This document shows positions 1 through 5,293 of a stretch of 12,930 bases of DNA, one piece after another. Made by a program: the position numbers and the translations under genes. The stretch's first letter is position 1. Each line of letters opens with the position of its first letter. The stretch covers positions 1 through 12,930 of the forward strand of contig JBDRLC010000049.1 in assembly GCA_043813305.1 (NCBI GenBank), written 5' to 3'. The DNA comes from JAHIZC01 sp043813305 (lineage in GTDB: Bacteria > Omnitrophota > Gorgyraeia > Gygaellales > Profunditerraquicolaceae). The notes beneath the pieces are model-generated. The model was not told where the DNA came from, did no database searches, and saw only the letters and a list, made by a program, of their open reading frames with translations.

Positions 1-115
1 GCAATTTGGTAACTTAAATCCTTTTAGGCTGCGTAAAGCTATTGAGAAAAAACTTCAGGAAATCTTCAATATTCACTTCGGCCGTCGAAACTCTTATCCC
101 GGCCCTCTTCGGTAA
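1..115 (+). CDS. 3' end of a plus-strand gene, product uncertain (partial)
   Basis: An open frame runs from the window edge (codons from position 2) to a TAA at 113-115, giving 37 residues that begin QFGNLNPFRLRKAIEKKL and end GPLR. The segment is basic, with an amphipathic look around an 'NPFxLRxxIExKL' stretch. Tails of this general kind occur at the C-terminus of some transposases and integrases, but that resemblance is weak and I do not assign a family. It is the only gene in the window read on the plus strand, and it converges on the minus-strand operon, with the shared hairpin at 164-202 between them. Too little is present to judge function; the frame could also be accidental. Confidence 0.4.
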   Translation, partial: QFGNLNPFRLRKAIEKKLQEIFNIHFGRRNSYPGPLR

Positions 116-158
116 CATTCTTTAATGAGTCAATAGTAGAATCTCATTAGCTACCTGT

Positions 159-202
159 AAAAAACCCTCATAAATTATTGATTAACAATTGGTTATGAGG
201 GT
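159..202 (-). terminator. Rho-independent terminator of the parA-family operon, possibly bidirectional
   Basis: Perfect 10-bp inverted repeat: ACCCTCATAA at 164-173 and TTATGAGGGT at 193-202. Read on the minus strand, the stem is followed at once by a run of six T (A run at 159-164 on the plus strand), the classic intrinsic terminator layout. It lies 12 nt past the stop of the small four-Cys gene. On the plus strand the stem is followed by a broken T-rich tract (TCTTTCTTTTC), so it may also stop the plus-strand gene that ends at 115. Confidence 0.85.
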
Positions 203-214
203 CTTTCTTTTCGC

Positions 215-400
215 TTAAATCTCTGTCTCTTTTACGAGTTTACGATAATACTCTATGCACTTATGGCAGGCTTTATCATCCTCTTTCCACTCAGGATGGT
301 CGCGGAGAATTAACTTAATCAAGTATTCCTCTGCCTTGACATGCGCAAGACTCAAATAATCATCGATTTCCCGTTCGCAGATCTGACACTTATGTTTCAT
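215..400 (-). CDS. Small four-cysteine (zinc-ribbon-like) protein
   Basis: A 61-residue protein with two CxxC pairs, CQIC at residues 5-8 and CHKC at 45-48, separated by a charged helical middle. The spacing suggests a single structural zinc site; no catalytic motif is visible and I do not recognise a named family. It starts 5 nt after the stop of the Lys-rich beta-barrel gene and is the last gene before the terminator, so it is very probably the final cistron of the parA-fusion operon. The Shine-Dalgarno signal is weak (AAGG about 10 nt upstream, inside the end of the previous gene), which fits translational coupling. The paired cysteines and operon position argue for a real gene despite its size. 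Confidence 0.7.
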   Translation of the reverse strand: MKHKCQICEREIDDYLSLAHVKAEEYLIKLILRDHPEWKEDDKACHKCIEYYRKLVKETEI

Positions 401-405
401 ATTTT

Positions 406-768
406 TTAAGCCTTGAAGACCAGATCGTGTTGTCGCACCCGCGAATCTACCAGGAGGCCGATCTCCTGGCCCTTCTTTGCAGATTGTATAGGAACACGAT
501 CAATCTGCAGAGAGTCAATCTGTTGAATAAAATCTGTGGTGTGGCCCTTAATCTTAATTGCCTCTCCTACTGACAACGGTGCCTTTAGCTTTATCACTGC
601 TGCTCTGACATGAGGAAAATAATGCGTGACTATGCCGATAGGTTTCTCTTGTGGTTTCTTACGGGGTGCTTTTGCTTTCTTCTTTACTACTTTCTTCTTA
701 GCTGTCTTTTTCTTTGCGGGCTTCTTCTTTACAGCTTTCTTTTTAACTTTGCTCTTTTTTACAGCCAT
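406..768 (-). CDS. Lys/Ala-rich 'translation elongation factor-like' beta-barrel protein
   Basis: A 120-residue protein in two parts. Residues 1 to about 43 form a histone-H1-like tail of KKK, KKKA, PAKKK and TAKKK units. Residues 44-120 (from IGIVTHYF to DLVFKA) look like a compact EF-Tu domain-2-type beta barrel, with IKIKGHTTDF, the SLQIDRVPI stretch and the AKKGQEIGLLV turn typical of small proteins annotated as translation elongation factor-like. The start is set by an AAGGAGG Shine-Dalgarno 8 nt before the ATG at 766-768. An upstream in-frame ATG at 849 would add 27 residues but overlaps the preceding gene and has no comparable ribosome site. The tail probably binds nucleic acid or ribosomes; this is inferred from composition only. 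Confidence 0.8.
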   Translation of the reverse strand: MAVKKSKVKKKAVKKKPAKKKTAKKKVVKKKAKAPRKKPQEKPIGIVTHYFPHVRAAVIKLKAPLSVGEAIKIKGHTTDFIQQIDSLQIDRVPIQSAKKGQEIGLLVDSRVRQHDLVFKA

Positions 769-814
769 AGCCCTCACCTCCTTAATAAACAGCTCCTGCC
801 TTTGATTATGGTTA

Positions 815-1138
815 CTAAATGGTGATTTTATCCGCGATCTCAGAAACAAAAATGATGCGGTGATAATTGCCCATTAAGGCCTGCAGGATACTCCAGAGAG
901 AAACCAAAGCAAAGATAACTGTCCCAATCCCTAAGAACAAGCCTAAGATCGGAATTATCGAGATAATAAAACCCGCGACCTCAAAGACAAAAAGCACCAG
1001 TCCCTGTTTTGCGTGGTATAGTGCGAATTTATTATTTTTCTTTAATATCAGGCTTACGATGCATAAAAAGCCGATATAGGAAATCGAGGCAAAAAACGTA
1101 CCCTCTAAAACAACCTTATCTTTCTTTTGCTCAACCAT
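815..1138 (-). CDS. DUF4870/Tic20-like small inner-membrane protein
   Basis: A 107-residue protein with about three hydrophobic segments (roughly residues 15-33, 46-66 and 66-90). The motif around residues 38-52 (FALYHAKQGLVLFVFE) resembles the HA(K/R)QG loop of DUF4870, a Tic20-like family of small membrane proteins of unknown function. The ATG at 1136-1138 is preceded by AGGAG with 6-nt spacing. It begins 14 nt after the ParA-CBM48 stop, so the two are in one operon. No catalytic residues are evident. A role as a membrane partner for the ParA-type ATPase is possible but rests only on adjacency. Confidence 0.8.
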   Translation of the reverse strand: MVEQKKDKVVLEGTFFASISYIGFLCIVSLILKKNNKFALYHAKQGLVLFVFEVAGFIISIIPILGLFLGIGTVIFALVSLWSILQALMGNYHRIIFVSEIADKITI

Positions 1139-1152
1139 GAACTACTCCTATT

Positions 1153-2241
1153 TTATTTTTTAATCGCTACGTCTATTAAAGAATCCATCCCGCCGTATGG
1201 GTTGGTCCCCTTTGAGGGATTATTCACATCCTCTAACCAGATCCCGTCAACTACGAAACGATACCTGTAGCTGCCGTCCTTGAGGTGTATCTTCTTAACC
1301 CAGGTGCCGTTGTTCAGGTCCATGCGGCTTAAATCATTCGCCTGCCAGTTATTGAACTCGCCGACTAAATACACTTCCTTTGCCCAGGGTGCTGATATGG
1401 AGAAAGCAACCTCTCTTAGCCTGGGCAGCTCATTATGCATAATCTCCTTCATCCTTCTTTCAAGGGCCAATGAAACAGTAGTCATCTTTTCGTTTGTGAT
1501 TATCTCCCTGGCCAGGCTGAAATAGTCCTTTGAGCCGCGGCAGTATTTGTCGTGGTTGAATATATGCGTGCCTTGATTCTGCGCTTCTTTAAGTTTAACA
1601 TTCACATGCACTATATTACTGAAGATCTTACTCTGAAAATTCGCTTTGATTTTATCTAGTATCTCAAAGGAATGCCTTAACCTGGAATCAAAGTTATTCA
1701 CCAGGATACGATAATCTACCTCATGCCCGAGGCGATCCCTGACCAGCTCGATTATGCTGATTAACTGATCAAGTCCCTCAAGAGAGAATCTGCTCGCTTC
1801 AACCGGAATGATAATCTCACTGCTTGCGCGTATAGCATTGATCGTTAATATGCCAAGATTCGGCGGACAATCTATGAGGATATAGTCGTAGGTATTATCA
1901 AAATCACTTAAGTTCTTCCAGAGAAGCGACTCCCTTCCGATCTCATCGGCCAGCTCTTGCTCTAAGGTACTTAATACTATAGCAGAAGGAACAAGGTCAA
2001 AATTCTCCTCTAAATTCTGAACTATATCTCTTAGGCTAGCTTTTTGAGCGGTTATCTTTGAGAGAACGTTATAAATACTAAGATCAGCTTTAATATTCAG
2101 GCCTAAGGTTGCATGGGCCTGAGGGTCCAGGTCGATCAATAAAACCTTTCTATCATTTTTTGATAAAGCCGCGGCTAAATTGACCGCTGTAGTAGTTTTT
2201 CCGCAGCCACCCTTTTGATTAGTTACTGAAATTATCCGCAT
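1153..2241 (-). CDS. ParA/MinD-type ATPase fused to a C-terminal glycogen-binding (CBM48/AMPK-beta-like) domain
   Basis: A 362-residue protein. The N-terminal 245 residues are a ParA-family deviant Walker ATPase: QKGGCGKTTT at 9-18 (signature Lys10, P-loop Lys15), LLIDLDPQAH at 34-43 and YDYILIDCPP at 118-127. Such ATPases dimerise on ATP and position cargo such as plasmids, chromosome origins or protein complexes on DNA or membrane. After a charged linker (about 246-275), residues 276-360 form an Ig-like CBM48/AMPK-beta fold: VYLVGEFNNW at 290-299, GTWVKKIHL at 312-320, YRYRFVVDGIW at 325-335, then NNPSKGTNPYG. Trp299 and Trp335 match the two glycogen-contacting tryptophans of AMPK beta; Arg328 replaces its lysine. 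The start at 2239-2241 is preferred because GGAGGGG lies just upstream; a TTG at 2280 would add 13 residues without that signal. There is no ParB gene in view. Confidence 0.9.
   Translation of the reverse strand: MRIISVTNQKGGCGKTTTAVNLAAALSKNDRKVLLIDLDPQAHATLGLNIKADLSIYNVLSKITAQKASLRDIVQNLEENFDLVPSAIVLSTLEQELADEIGRESLLWKNLSDFDNTYDYILIDCPPNLGILTINAIRASSEIIIPVEASRFSLEGLDQLISIIELVRDRLGHEVDYRILVNNFDSRLRHSFEILDKIKANFQSKIFSNIVHVNVKLKEAQNQGTHIFNHDKYCRGSKDYFSLAREIITNEKMTTVSLALERRMKEIMHNELPRLREVAFSISAPWAKEVYLVGEFNNWQANDLSRMDLNNGTWVKKIHLKDGSYRYRFVVDGIWLEDVNNPSKGTNPYGGMDSLIDVAIKK
1156..1416 (-). other. CBM48-like glycogen-binding domain region of the ParA fusion
   Basis: This is the part of the ParA-like gene encoding roughly residues 276-362. 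Order of landmarks: a VxLVGxFNNW strand-turn, GxWxKxIxL, DGxYxYxFxVDGxW, a DxxNP loop and a closing LIDVAI strand. This is the usual early-set order of AMPK beta and isoamylase N-terminal domains. The reading frame is continuous with the ATPase with no stop or frameshift, so the fusion is encoded directly. Domain limits are estimates. Confidence 0.8.
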
Positions 2242-2279
2242 TGGCTTCCCCTCCTTTTTCTTCAATGAGCACTTTACCA

Positions 2280-2309
2280 AGCACTAATTTTATAAGTAAA
2301 ATTTGTGCT
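2280..2309. promoter_or_regulatory. 30-nt palindrome upstream of the ParA-fusion gene, candidate operator
   Basis: Two 13-nt arms with one mismatch (AGCACTAATTTTA at 2280-2292 and TAAAATTTGTGCT at 2297-2309) flank a 4-nt centre. On the minus strand the centre and right arm contain TATAAA, a possible -10 box, although no good -35 is visible. It ends 38 nt before the chosen ATG, so it would lie in the promoter or the mRNA leader. ParA proteins often autoregulate through such sites; that is an analogy, not evidence. It could instead form a weak AT-rich RNA hairpin. Confidence 0.4.
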
Positions 2310-2367
2310 GGGTAAGTTCGGACAGATAAGTTATATCACCTATTCTAATGTTCATATTATATTGCTC

Positions 2368-2407
2368 CCTGCCTGCCGCCTGCCTGACGGCAGTCAGGGC
2401 AGGCAGG
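2368..2407. repeat. 40-bp CCTGCC-type palindromic repeat, copy 1 (intergenic)
   Basis: Exactly 40 bp, beginning CCTGCCTGCC (2368-2377) and ending GGCAGGCAGG (2398-2407), a perfect 10-bp inverted repeat, with an inner CTGCC/GGCAG hairpin. It is GC-rich in an AT-rich gap between the membrane-anchored protein gene and the ParA-fusion gene. A second element of the same length and ends lies at 6294-6333; both follow the sequence TGCTC on their left. It may form an RNA hairpin, but no T run follows, so it is not a standard terminator. Confidence 0.8.
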
Positions 2408-2425
2408 CATAACTTATGTCCTCTC

Positions 2426-2989
2426 TTATTTAAGAAGTCTTACGTTATCTATATAGACAACGCCTTGTTTCTGACGGACGTTCCACTCTTCAATTGCAAA
2501 TAACAGCTTGGACATCTCCGTCCAGTCGGTAATCTCTTTAAACTTTGAAAATTCTACCCTGTATTCCTTCCACCTGTGCGGGATATCCTTAAAATATACT
2601 TCTGATTTCTCGTTAAAGATATTGGTGAATTCCACCCTCAAAGAAATCGTATCTTCGTAATCCGCCTTCTTTACAGAAAAACCTAAGGCCGTATAAGGGC
2701 TTAGGTTTAAGTTGTTAAGGCCTAAGGTATAAATCTCTTTTCTCGCCGGATCAAAATGAAAATTTATCTTCGCCGAATCATGCAGCAGCACTAAAGAAAT
2801 CTCTGATTTAAAAGGCGCACCTCTGGTGGCATTAAAATATAAAACCATCCCCAGGCCGGCTGCAAATACGAGGCTGACAAAAATAATCTTTTTAAATATT
2901 TTTGGCTGGGTATCTACCGGTTTGTTTTTTTTCGATGAAGCATCAAGATAAATCTTGGCTAGATGTTCGTAAATATCCTTCTTATCCAT
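2426..2989 (-). CDS. Single-pass membrane protein with CBM11-like jelly-roll extracytoplasmic domain
   Basis: A 187-residue protein: a charged cytoplasmic N-terminus of about 33 residues, a transmembrane segment near 34-52 (IIFVSLVFAAGLGMVLYF), then an external beta-rich domain. The pattern ISLRVEFTN, WKEYRVEFSKF, WTEMSKLLFAIEEW and a final GVVYIDNVRLL is characteristic of jelly-roll carbohydrate-binding modules of the CBM11/endoglucanase-associated type, where the last strand reads 'hYIDNIxL'. No catalytic domain is attached, so a binding or scaffold role is inferred. No Shine-Dalgarno lies before the ATG, but a near-ideal promoter ends 8 nt upstream, suggesting a leaderless mRNA. The next gene upstream ends in an intrinsic terminator, so this is a separate transcription unit. 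Confidence 0.75.
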   Translation of the reverse strand: MDKKDIYEHLAKIYLDASSKKNKPVDTQPKIFKKIIFVSLVFAAGLGMVLYFNATRGAPFKSEISLVLLHDSAKINFHFDPARKEIYTLGLNNLNLSPYTALGFSVKKADYEDTISLRVEFTNIFNEKSEVYFKDIPHRWKEYRVEFSKFKEITDWTEMSKLLFAIEEWNVRQKQGVVYIDNVRLLK

Positions 2990-2997
2990 TGATATTT

Positions 2998-3026
2998 TTT
3001 ATAACATAAAACCTCTTGTCTGTCAA
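2998..3026 (-). promoter_or_regulatory. Sigma-70 promoter of the CBM11-like membrane protein gene (probably leaderless)
   Basis: Minus-strand TTGACA (-35, at 3021-3026), exactly 17 nt, then TATAAA (-10, at 2998-3003). Only 8 nt separate the -10 box from the ATG at 2989, so the expected start of transcription falls within about 2 nt of the start codon. No Shine-Dalgarno sequence is visible there. Confidence 0.75.
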
Positions 3027-3051
3027 TACCTTATATAAAGAAAATTCAAAT

Positions 3052-3088
3052 AAAAAAACCCCCGAAGGATTGCGCCCTCGGGGGTTTT
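3052..3088 (-). terminator. Intrinsic terminator of the porin gene
   Basis: An 11-bp stem, AAAACCCCCGA at 3055-3065 pairing with TCGGGGGTTTT at 3078-3088, with a 12-nt loop. On the minus strand it runs into T7 (A run at 3052-3058). It sits 18 nt past the porin stop. Because the stem has T's on both sides it could also work on the plus strand, but there is no plus-strand gene to serve. Confidence 0.9.
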
Positions 3089-3106
3089 ATTAGATTCTAA
3101 CCTAAG

Positions 3107-4564
3107 TTAGAAAGTTACCTTCATTGAACCGATTAGCTCTGTAGCTGTGTTATCTACCGCGTCACCGGAAGAACCGCCGCTATAGAACGCCTTACCAGGC
3201 ATAAACATACCTGCTAACAAACCAAACTGAACATCTTCGGTATAATTGTAAACCAAAGTAAGGTCTAATTCCTGGCCAATAAATCTGTGGTTGTTCATTC
3301 TATAGACATGGCCGCCGGTTAATCCGTTAAGGATTACGGTATCTAAATTCTGATACCTCTTGTTAAACCAAAGGGCTGTATAATCAATGCCTACAAGAAC
3401 ATCCTCAGCAGGAGTCATTTTAAAAGATCCGCCTAAGATGTGAGCATTGGAGAATGCCATTAAACCATTAACAATGTGGCCTAATGTTTGATTCTCAGCC
3501 ATTGGATCCCAACCATGGTAATATTCACCCTGAGGAGTCGTAGATACAGCTGCGGTTCTACGCTCACCGGAGAGGAACGCATATATACCAGTTAGTTGAG
3601 GATTGTATTTGGCATATTTTTCATTCTTCATTCTGTAGTCAACGATTGCTTCAGCAGCCCAAGCACGACGTTTCTGGACTTTTGTTGTTCCATCGTTAAC
3701 GTTAGCAGCCGGCTCATATCTTCCAAGCTGAATAGCTGCTTCTACTTGTGCGGTCAGATTATCCGCTAGGTCGGTTTTAACCCGTCCACCAATTGTATCA
3801 ACGCGATTGACTTTATTGCCAGTCAATGCTTTTTTGCCAACATGTTTAACTATATAGTATGCTTCACCCATAGTTGCATCTGAGAATGGATAGGATACAT
3901 TACCGCCAAAAAGAGTGGTGTCATCATCCTGAGAAACTTCACCCTCAGCGACCTTGGTCCAGAAAAGATCCACTACCATTGGATCATAATCCAGGGTTGC
4001 TCTGATCGCATCAAATGCCTTACGCAAAGTCAGATCAGGAGCAGGATGGTAAAAGACATTAGCGGTGTTAGTCATAACTACACCAGCAGTTCCACCCCAA
4101 CCAGTAGCTGCGCCATTGGTATCAGGATCACCAACAATCATCCCATTACCCAATTGAAGTTCCTGTCTACCTAAAGTCAATGTTAAAGGTGAATATAGGA
4201 ACTCTTTTAATGTTGCGTAAGCTAGGTCAAGATAAACCTCATCATCATTATCTGCCAATTCATTGATATCTGTATTTCCCCATACGCCTTCATTTAACAG
4301 GCGAATGGTAGTACTTACATTATCAGTAAGATCGGCATCAACTCTTACGCGCACTTGCCTCAAAAAGTAACTTTGCTTATCTGAAGCCCAGTTATCAACG
4401 TCTTCTTCAGCTTCCGTATTATTGCAAAGTTTCCAATCTCCGCGCATGATTCCTCGTAAGAGAATATCGCCGCTTACTTTTACATTCTGGACTTCTGCAA
4501 ATGCGATAGAAGTAATACCTACCGCAAGGATTGCTGCCAGAACTATGGTTAAGCGTTTACTCAT
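3107..4564 (-). CDS. Outer-membrane beta-barrel porin, alginate-export-like
   Basis: A 485-residue protein with a Sec signal peptide (MSKR, then a hydrophobic run, AFA cleavage site after Ala23) and a C-terminal Phe in GSMKVTF, the usual recognition signal for the outer-membrane barrel assembly machinery. Between them are alternating amphipathic strands and acidic loops, with the segment LRQVRVRVDADLTDNVSTT and the LTLGRQELQLGNG motif around residues 130-142 resembling alginate-export (AlgE-like) porins. It probably passes small solutes or oligosaccharides; the substrate cannot be read from sequence. The ATG follows a perfect AAGGAGG (4570-4576). It appears to be a single-gene unit with its own promoters and terminator, consistent with an abundant surface protein. 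Confidence 0.85.
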   Translation of the reverse strand: MSKRLTIVLAAILAVGITSIAFAEVQNVKVSGDILLRGIMRGDWKLCNNTEAEEDVDNWASDKQSYFLRQVRVRVDADLTDNVSTTIRLLNEGVWGNTDINELADNDDEVYLDLAYATLKEFLYSPLTLTLGRQELQLGNGMIVGDPDTNGAATGWGGTAGVVMTNTANVFYHPAPDLTLRKAFDAIRATLDYDPMVVDLFWTKVAEGEVSQDDDTTLFGGNVSYPFSDATMGEAYYIVKHVGKKALTGNKVNRVDTIGGRVKTDLADNLTAQVEAAIQLGRYEPAANVNDGTTKVQKRRAWAAEAIVDYRMKNEKYAKYNPQLTGIYAFLSGERRTAAVSTTPQGEYYHGWDPMAENQTLGHIVNGLMAFSNAHILGGSFKMTPAEDVLVGIDYTALWFNKRYQNLDTVILNGLTGGHVYRMNNHRFIGQELDLTLVYNYTEDVQFGLLAGMFMPGKAFYSGGSSGDAVDNTATELIGSMKVTF

Positions 4565-4585
4565 TATTTCCTCCTTGAAGATTAA

Positions 4586-4591
4586 ATTATA
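4586..4591 (-). promoter_or_regulatory. Proximal -10 box of the porin gene (TATAAT)
   Basis: A consensus TATAAT on the minus strand whose expected start site lies about 15 nt before the ATG, leaving room for the AAGGAGG ribosome site. The matching -35 is poor (CTTAAA-like), so this may be a weaker promoter or need an activator. Confidence 0.4.
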
Positions 4592-4647
4592 AAGTATATT
4601 AACTAGGTTTAAGTGTTTCCTAGATTTTTCCTATATATATGTATATC

Positions 4648-4720
4648 ACTGGATTTTACCTGACTTCGGGCTTATTAGTTCCTCACTCTCCTTTCCGCCT
4701 GAATTAAAGTCATATCCAAT
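4648..4720 (-). promoter_or_regulatory. Possible structured 5' leader of the porin mRNA
   Basis: Between the distal promoter and the porin gene lies a leader of about 170 nt. Within it ATTGGAT (4714-4720) can pair with ATCCAGT (4648-4654, one G-U) and GACTT (4707-4711) with AAGTC (4662-4666), enclosing a purine-rich loop containing GGAAAGGAGAG. This could be a regulatory fold or sRNA target. I compared it by eye with common riboswitch classes and recognise none. Short stems of this kind can arise by chance. Confidence 0.25.
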
Positions 4721-4739
4721 GGTATATCCTATTTATCTT

Positions 4740-4768
4740 TTTTTATCATATAACCCTTTATATGTCAA
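4740..4768 (-). promoter_or_regulatory. Distal sigma-70 promoter of the porin gene
   Basis: Minus-strand TTGACA at 4763-4768, followed 17 nt later by TAAAAA (4740-4745); a 16-nt spacing gives ATAAAA. The -35 is consensus, the -10 only fair. It lies 21 nt past the stop of the upstream lipoprotein gene, with no clear terminator between them, so readthrough is possible. The remaining 4565-4739 holds the leader described separately and no gene. Confidence 0.55.
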
Positions 4769-4789
4769 GAGTTTTTTTCCAGAACTTGG

Positions 4790-5293
4790 CTATTTAACCG
4801 GCTTAACCGGGTTCTTTACCCTTTCCCTTATTGGCTCACTGAGAATCTCTTTTAAGCTTCTTACTCCTCTTTGGGACTTGGGCCCGATAGAGATAGTAAC
4901 CAAGAGATAATTCCATTTCATCAGGTTAAATTTAGGCAGTATACTGATAATGCAAATCTCGTCATCGCGCTCAAAATTAAGCAGCCGCTCGCCATATTCC
5001 ACTACGTTCAAAAGCTTCCAGCCATAGGTAGGCATCTGGGTCTTATAGAATTCGACCAGCCTGTCTGTATCTGACTTTCCGGAATATTTCAACACACCCA
5101 CGCGAGTACCGGCGCTCTCAAAAGCATAGGAATCATTCAGTAGGAGTTCAAAACCCATTGGCACAGGTACATCACCGAACCTCAGGATTGCCTGAGGCTC
5201 TAAGACCGTATTCATTCCCGTGCTCTTTGGCGCAGAAGTACAGCCGCTTAAGACAAAAATACCGATTGACAGGAAAATCACCAAATGTCTCAT
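4790..5293 (-). CDS. Small lipoprotein of unknown function
   Basis: A 167-residue protein with a lipoprotein signal: MRH, a hydrophobic stretch, and lipobox LSGC with the acylated Cys at 18. The mature part starts STAPKS-like and non-acidic at +2 (Thr), which would favour outer-membrane sorting by the usual rule. The body has DVPVPMGFELL near residues 41-51, TRVGVLKYSGK around 62-72 and LVEFYKTQMPTYGWKLL around 78-94. This order (a 'pxpxgf' entry, a GVLxYxG strand, then 'FYxxqMpxyGWxl') resembles small envelope lipoproteins of unknown role; I give no name. The start overlaps the PHP stop as ATGA and is preceded by AAAGGAGGG, so the two genes are translationally coupled. Confidence 0.75.
   Translation of the reverse strand: MRHLVIFLSIGIFVLSGCTSAPKSTGMNTVLEPQAILRFGDVPVPMGFELLLNDSYAFESAGTRVGVLKYSGKSDTDRLVEFYKTQMPTYGWKLLNVVEYGERLLNFERDDEICIISILPKFNLMKWNYLLVTISIGPKSQRGVRSLKEILSEPIRERVKNPVKPVK

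Noticed and set aside
664..760. Low-complexity TTCTTC tract
   Set aside because: It is simply the Lys codon repeats of the basic tail on the other strand, not an independent repeat.
769..849. Longer start for the Lys-rich barrel protein at 849
   Set aside because: The extension overlaps the preceding DUF4870-like gene and spans the strong AAGGAGG that serves the ATG at 768.
2242..2280. Longer start for the ParA-fusion gene at a TTG (2280)
   Set aside because: It adds a basic 13-residue stretch absent from ParA proteins and encodes the ribosome site GGAGGGG used by the ATG at 2241.
3095..3112. Small hairpin TTCTAAC-CTAA-GTTAGAA at the porin stop, resembling the TTTCTAAC of the palindromic elements
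   Set aside because: Only 7 bp, lacks the GGGG end and the 52-bp layout; likely chance next to the real terminator.
4719..4910. Plus-strand open frame opposite the lipoprotein end and porin promoter
   Set aside because: Hydrophobic composition arises from the AT-rich promoter region; it overlaps a lipoprotein gene with lipobox and strong ribosome site.
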